Below, one piece after another: positions 15,013 through 17,510 of a stretch of DNA of 17,510 bases. The stretch comes from Lentisphaeria bacterium UBA1724. GTDB lineage: Bacteria > Verrucomicrobiota > Lentisphaeria > Oligosphaerales > Oligosphaeraceae. Each line of letters opens with the position of its first letter. The stretch's first letter is position 1. The position numbers and the translations under genes were made by a program. Where the stretch lies: contig DCIO01000132.1 in assembly GCA_002315885.1 (NCBI GenBank), positions 1-17,510 of the forward strand, given 5' to 3'. The notes below the pieces were generated by a model, which saw only the letters and a program-made list of their open reading frames with translations, was not told the DNA's origin and made no database searches.

Positions 15013-15073
15013 GGTGTACCGACGGCGTCCACGCCGTCGAATGGGGTGTACCGACGGCGTCCCCGCCGTCGAA
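15013..15073. repeat. Two tandem 29-nt hairpin repeats (GGTGTACCGACGGCG...)
   Basis: The copies at 15013-15041 and 15045-15073 differ at a single base in the loop. Each starts GGTGTACC and forms an 8-bp hairpin, CGACGGCG-TCC(A/C)-CGCCGTCG. They sit just past the phosphatase-like stop and may act as a terminator or REP-like mRNA stabiliser, though no T-run follows on the + strand. The rest of the gap up to 15238 shows no gene or recognisable riboswitch. Confidence 0.7.
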
Positions 15074-15119
15074 AAAGACGCGGCAAGAACTCGAGAAAAC
15101 AACTTGCAATCTCCAATTA

Positions 15120-15132
15120 AAGATTATATTTA
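15120..15132 (+). promoter_or_regulatory. Shared 13-mer AAGATTATATTTA, possible promoter element (copy 1)
   Basis: The same 13 bases occur at 15895-15907 ahead of the Fur-family gene. Each copy lies in the A/T-rich gap upstream of a gene (107 nt here, 53 nt there). It contains TATATT, which could serve as a -10 box, but the spacing to a possible TTGCAA -35 is only 15 nt. A shared regulator site is equally possible. Confidence 0.3.
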
Positions 15133-15238
15133 GTTACGGCGCGCATTTGTTTGAAGAATTGATTTGTCATGCGTCGTCAGTCATTCGCGTGTTGAGCGCG
15201 AGGCGGAGTCACGAAATCATCAGTCAAGGAGTCAAGCC

Positions 15239-15805
15239 ATGAGATCCATTACCACATTTGACATTCAATACGCCCATCGTTTCTATCGTTTCCAGGGTGA
15301 AGCCCAGTATCTTCACGGTCACACGGGTGTTCTGACCATTGAGGTCGAAGACACCGTGAACGAAGGTGTGAACATGGTCTTTCCCTGCAACGAGATTCAG
15401 AAGACAGCCTGGTCCGTCATCAAGAATTTCGACCACGCGTTGATTCTGCGGGAAGACGACCCCTTGCTGCCTGCGATTCTCGATGTTTACGCGAAGCAGG
15501 GCATCAAAAACGGCGCCCCAACCAACACCATGAAAGGCGAAGCCTTCAGCAACGAGTTGTGCACTGCCTATCCCGACTGCCGCCTGGTCGTCACCAAGGA
15601 GACCATGACCGTGGAAGGCATGATCAAGATGGTCTATGCGCTGTTGAAAGACAAGCTGAACATCGCAAAAATCACCTTCACTAGCGGCGTGAATGCAGCC
15701 AGCCAGGAGTTCAAGCCTGAAGGCACAAAGGACCGCTGCCCGCTCTGCGGAATCGCACTGGACGAAAATGGCGTCTGCCCTAAGTGCGGATATCGCAAAC
15801 GCTAG
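15239..15805 (+). CDS. 6-pyruvoyl-tetrahydropterin synthase / QueD-like protein with zinc ribbon
   Basis: A 188-residue protein of the PTPS/QueD (T-fold) family, whose best-known bacterial members make 6-carboxytetrahydropterin in queuosine synthesis. Visible features are FDIQYAHRFYRF with the first zinc His, YLHGHTGVLTIEVE (the HxH of the zinc site), MVFPCNEIQKTAWSVIKNFDHALIL (lysine/His region) and VTKETMTVEG. The catalytic Cys that normally lies four residues before HGH appears to be Ala (EAQYLHGH), so activity may be altered. The C-terminus adds a CPLCG...CPKCG rubredoxin-like zinc ribbon not found in standard QueD. ATG 15239 is preceded by AAGGAG at good spacing. No other queuosine genes are in the window. 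Confidence 0.82.
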   Translation: MRSITTFDIQYAHRFYRFQGEAQYLHGHTGVLTIEVEDTVNEGVNMVFPCNEIQKTAWSVIKNFDHALILREDDPLLPAILDVYAKQGIKNGAPTNTMKGEAFSNELCTAYPDCRLVVTKETMTVEGMIKMVYALLKDKLNIAKITFTSGVNAASQEFKPEGTKDRCPLCGIALDENGVCPKCGYRKR

Positions 15806-15821
15806 CAATACCTGAAACCAG

Positions 15822-15865
15822 GAGGCGATGCCGGGGTAAAATCCGTCACCGCCTCTTGTGTTTTT
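15822..15865 (+). terminator. Rho-independent terminator after the QueD-like gene
   Basis: A stem with outer arms GAGGCG (15822-15827) and CGCCTC (15850-15855), with partial inner pairing, is followed by TTGTGTTTTT. It lies 17 nt after the stop codon, the expected position. Confidence 0.6.
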
Positions 15866-15894
15866 ATGCGGTAACGGCTCCGTCGGAGCAAATG

Positions 15895-15907
15895 AAGATT
15901 ATATTTA
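15895..15907 (+). promoter_or_regulatory. Shared 13-mer AAGATTATATTTA (copy 2), upstream of the Fur-family gene
   Basis: This is identical to 15120-15132 and sits 53 nt before the Fur-family start. It is followed by A/T-rich DNA. It may be a core promoter or an autoregulatory metal/peroxide box; it does not match a textbook Fur box. Confidence 0.3.
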
Positions 15908-15959
15908 TTTAACACGACCACAATAAGATGTAAAACGAACCCAAAGGACCCACACCACA

Positions 15960-16394
15960 ATGGAACAGGACAAGACTTTGCAGGAGTTCCAGCAGTTGTG
16001 CCACGCGCACGGCTGCAAATGCACTCCCCAGCGCTTTGCCGTCTATTCCTTTATTCACGGCAACCTCACCCATCCCGACGTGAACTGTATCTGGGAACAC
16101 GTCCGTAAGGCAATACCCAATATCACGCGAGAGAGCGTCTTCCGTATTCTGAGTGAATTCGCCAATTTCGGCATCATCGGTCGTATGGACAAGATTATCG
16201 ACGCCCGTTTTGATGGTCGTCCTACGAACCACGGTCATTTGATTTGCGAGGGCTGTGGCGCCATCGTGGATTTTGATTTGCCCGAGAGCCTGAAATCCTT
16301 CGAGGTGCCTGGGAAATTCCAGTTGAACCATATCGAATTGCGGGTCAGCGGCCTCTGCGCCAAATGCGCAAAAAAATCCCCCAAGAAGGAGTAG
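15960..16394 (+). CDS. Fur/PerR-family metal-dependent regulator
   Basis: A 144-residue DNA-binding protein of the Fur superfamily. The N-terminal winged helix covers about 10-85 (CTPQRFAVYSFIHGNLTHPDV, then ITRESVFRILSEFANFGII). The C-terminal dimerisation domain has NHGHLICEGCG, with metal ligands His91 and His93, and two CxxC pairs, Cys96/Cys99 and Cys133/Cys136, forming the structural zinc site. This Cys4 site and the THPDVNCIWEHVRK segment are seen in PerR, Fur and Zur alike, so the sensed signal (iron, zinc or peroxide) cannot be decided. No strong Shine-Dalgarno precedes ATG 15960; AAAGGA lies slightly far upstream. The downstream phosphoesterase starts 84 nt later. Confidence 0.9.
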   Translation: MEQDKTLQEFQQLCHAHGCKCTPQRFAVYSFIHGNLTHPDVNCIWEHVRKAIPNITRESVFRILSEFANFGIIGRMDKIIDARFDGRPTNHGHLICEGCGAIVDFDLPESLKSFEVPGKFQLNHIELRVSGLCAKCAKKSPKKE

Positions 16395-16478
16395 ATTCGG
16401 AACGCAAGGAACCCACGCGTGCATATTGCCCCAACTAAACTTTTTCCTCTAGGAATGCACTTTTTGGAGTTTACTTAC

Positions 16479-17270
16479 ATGAAAACCATTCGATGCGCAT
16501 TTTTCGTTCTAGCACTCCTGGTCTTTGCGTCACTGACCGCTGTTGCAGAAGAGGGCGTTGGCATCCTGGCACAAATCACGGATCCCCAGCTGGGTTTCAA
16601 TGACTTCGAAAGCGAACGAAACAGATTCCACAACACGGTCAATATCGTCAATGACCAGAATTTCCAATGCGCGGTCATCTGTGGCGACCTGGTGCACAAC
16701 TGCTACAACAAAGAACACCTGGAGGCCTTCAAGCAAGAACTCTCACGCCTCAAGAAACCATATTTCCTCGTCCGCGGAAACCACGATGACGAAAAATTGT
16801 TCCGTGAGAACTTCGGCCCCACATACTACGCCGCCGACCTGCCTTTCAAGGGCTTCCGACTCATCGTCCTGGATACCAATCTCTGGACGCCGAAACTCCT
16901 GCCTGACGCGGAAAAGATGGAAGCCATGCTCCTGGAAGAACTCCAGAAAGCCAAAGCCGCGGGACAGAAGGTCATCATCGCGGGACACTGCCCAATCTTC
17001 GAAAAACACTTCAACGAAGAAAAGTGGCATAACAATTTCACTATGGAAAAGCGGGAATGGATGGCAAAACTCTTTGACGAATTTCCCGTGGTGGCATATT
17101 TCTCGGGACACTCACACACTACCTTCACTTGGCTCTGGCACGGTGTCCTGCTCTCCAACAGCGAAACCACCAGCGTCGCTTTCGATAAAATCAACTACGG
17201 CTTCCGTAAATTCATCTTCGAAGACGGTGCAATCCAATTCTTCACCGCGCTGGTACCAACCACGAAATAA
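16479..17270 (+). CDS. Exported calcineurin-like metallophosphoesterase
   Basis: A 263-residue metal-dependent phosphoesterase with a signal peptide: KTIRC, hydrophobic core FFVLALLVFASLT, likely cleavage after AVA (residue 23), placing it in the periplasm or outside. The metallophosphatase motifs occur in order: ITDPQLG (Asp35; Gln37 in the usual His position, as in CSTP1-like members), ICGDLVHN (Asp70), RGNHDDE (Asn101, His102), AGHCPIF and YFSGHSHTTF. Substrate is unknown; CSTP1-like and purple-acid-like proteins act on phosphoproteins or small phosphoesters. GGAG about 9 nt upstream of ATG 16479 supports that start, and the longer form would hide the signal peptide. It follows the Fur-family gene and may be co-transcribed. 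Confidence 0.88.
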   Translation: MKTIRCAFFVLALLVFASLTAVAEEGVGILAQITDPQLGFNDFESERNRFHNTVNIVNDQNFQCAVICGDLVHNCYNKEHLEAFKQELSRLKKPYFLVRGNHDDEKLFRENFGPTYYAADLPFKGFRLIVLDTNLWTPKLLPDAEKMEAMLLEELQKAKAAGQKVIIAGHCPIFEKHFNEEKWHNNFTMEKREWMAKLFDEFPVVAYFSGHSHTTFTWLWHGVLLSNSETTSVAFDKINYGFRKFIFEDGAIQFFTALVPTTK

Positions 17271-17360
17271 TGCTTAATGCTTGATGCTTAATGCTTAATG
17301 TCGGAGGGGGAAGTTTCCCCCTTACCCCCTTTTCGCCAATGCGGAATTAAGAATTTTCAA
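17271..17360. repeat. GCTTAATGCTTAAT / G-C hairpin repeat, second copy
   Basis: Tandem GCTTAAT/GCTTGAT units are followed by hairpin AGGGGGAA-GT-TTCCCCCT (17305-17322), ACCCCCTTTT and GCGGAATTAAGAATTTT. The order and sequence closely match 1-78. On the + strand the hairpin with its later TTTT could weakly terminate the phosphoesterase transcript. Confidence 0.65.
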
Positions 17361-17385
17361 GGGACTCAAGGGACGGTATTGATTC

Positions 17386-17510
17386 CGCCTTTTGGGGCAG
17401 CGCCACAAAAGGGAGTAAGGGCGTTCACGCCGCCCAATCAGCGCACGGGCGTAAGCCCATGTGCGCCTTTTGGGGCAGCGCCCCGAAAGGCAGTAAGGGC
17501 GTTCACGCCG
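17386..17510. repeat. Two 47-nt direct repeats with hairpins at the right edge
   Basis: The copies at 17386-17432 and 17464-17510 share CGCCTTTTGGGGCAGCGCC, AGTAAGGGCG and TTCACGCCG. Each makes a CCTTTTG.GGC hairpin (loop AGC); in copy 2 the changed bases keep a 12-bp stem. Each ends with GGCG-TTCA-CGCC. Between them, GCGCAC...GTGCGC encloses GGGC-GTAA-GCCC (17441-17466). This is a REP/BIME-like cluster that may continue beyond the window. Confidence 0.7.

Noticed and set aside
15009..15238. preQ1 riboswitch upstream of the QueD-like gene
   Set aside because: No H-type pseudoknot pattern with the characteristic A-rich tail was recognisable near the start codon.

Overview
The window comes from a Gram-negative bacterium of moderate G+C content. 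lpxB (lipid A synthesis) indicates an outer membrane. Intergenic DNA is packed with short repeats of the GAATTAGGAATGCGGAATT, GCTTAATGCTTAAT and GGTGTACCGACGGCG types. The protein set (full-length CCA-adding enzyme with HD domain, GPH-type sugar symporter, proteins with eukaryote-like domains) would fit the PVC group (Lentisphaerota, Kiritimatiellota, Verrucomicrobiota), but this is only a guess, because no rRNA or other phylogenetic marker is present.

Layout. 1-294: repeat-rich DNA. 295-4932 (+): four housekeeping genes, metX, lpxB, a WalJ/YycJ-like metallo-beta-lactamase-fold protein and cca. 4967-5983 (-): a WYL-domain regulator, divergent from a reverse transcriptase (RT) gene at 6170-7549 (+). 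7571-7980: a protein-free block directly behind the RT gene. 8015-11648 (-): terminator, clpP, a large double AAA+ ATPase and a small ankyrin-like gene. 11825-15008 (+): a GPH-family symporter and a dual-specificity/tyrosine-phosphatase-like protein with a large insertion. 15239-17270 (+): a QueD-like protein, a Fur-family regulator and a secreted calcineurin-like phosphoesterase. 17271-17510: more repeats, matching those at the start of the window.

The main discovery is the block behind the RT gene. It holds two abutting structured units, 7571-7799 and 7800-7980. Each is closed by a long inverted repeat: 30 of 32 positions paired in unit 1, about 21 pairs in unit 2. The closing arms are unrelated in sequence between the units, yet the interiors share the same order of elements: a TG(G)CCA start, a small hairpin, a TTTCC:GGGAA stem, a conserved CTGTAG...AAT.ACATC segment, a hairpin starting at that ATC, and TCTAT before the closing arm. 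This resembles a tandem array of retron-like msr/msd RNAs. However, the array lies downstream of the RT gene, has more than one unit, and belongs to an RT that carries HLG where retron RTs carry the VTG motif. G-U wobbles favour transcription on the + strand, probably as the 3' part of the RT mRNA. With the divergent WYL regulator and a palindrome in the shared promoter region, this looks like a self-contained RT-ncRNA system, possibly defensive.

Other points of interest are an AAA+ protein ending in IGF and encoded just upstream of clpP, a 27-nt near-palindrome ahead of that ATPase, and a QueD-like protein that appears to lack the catalytic cysteine.
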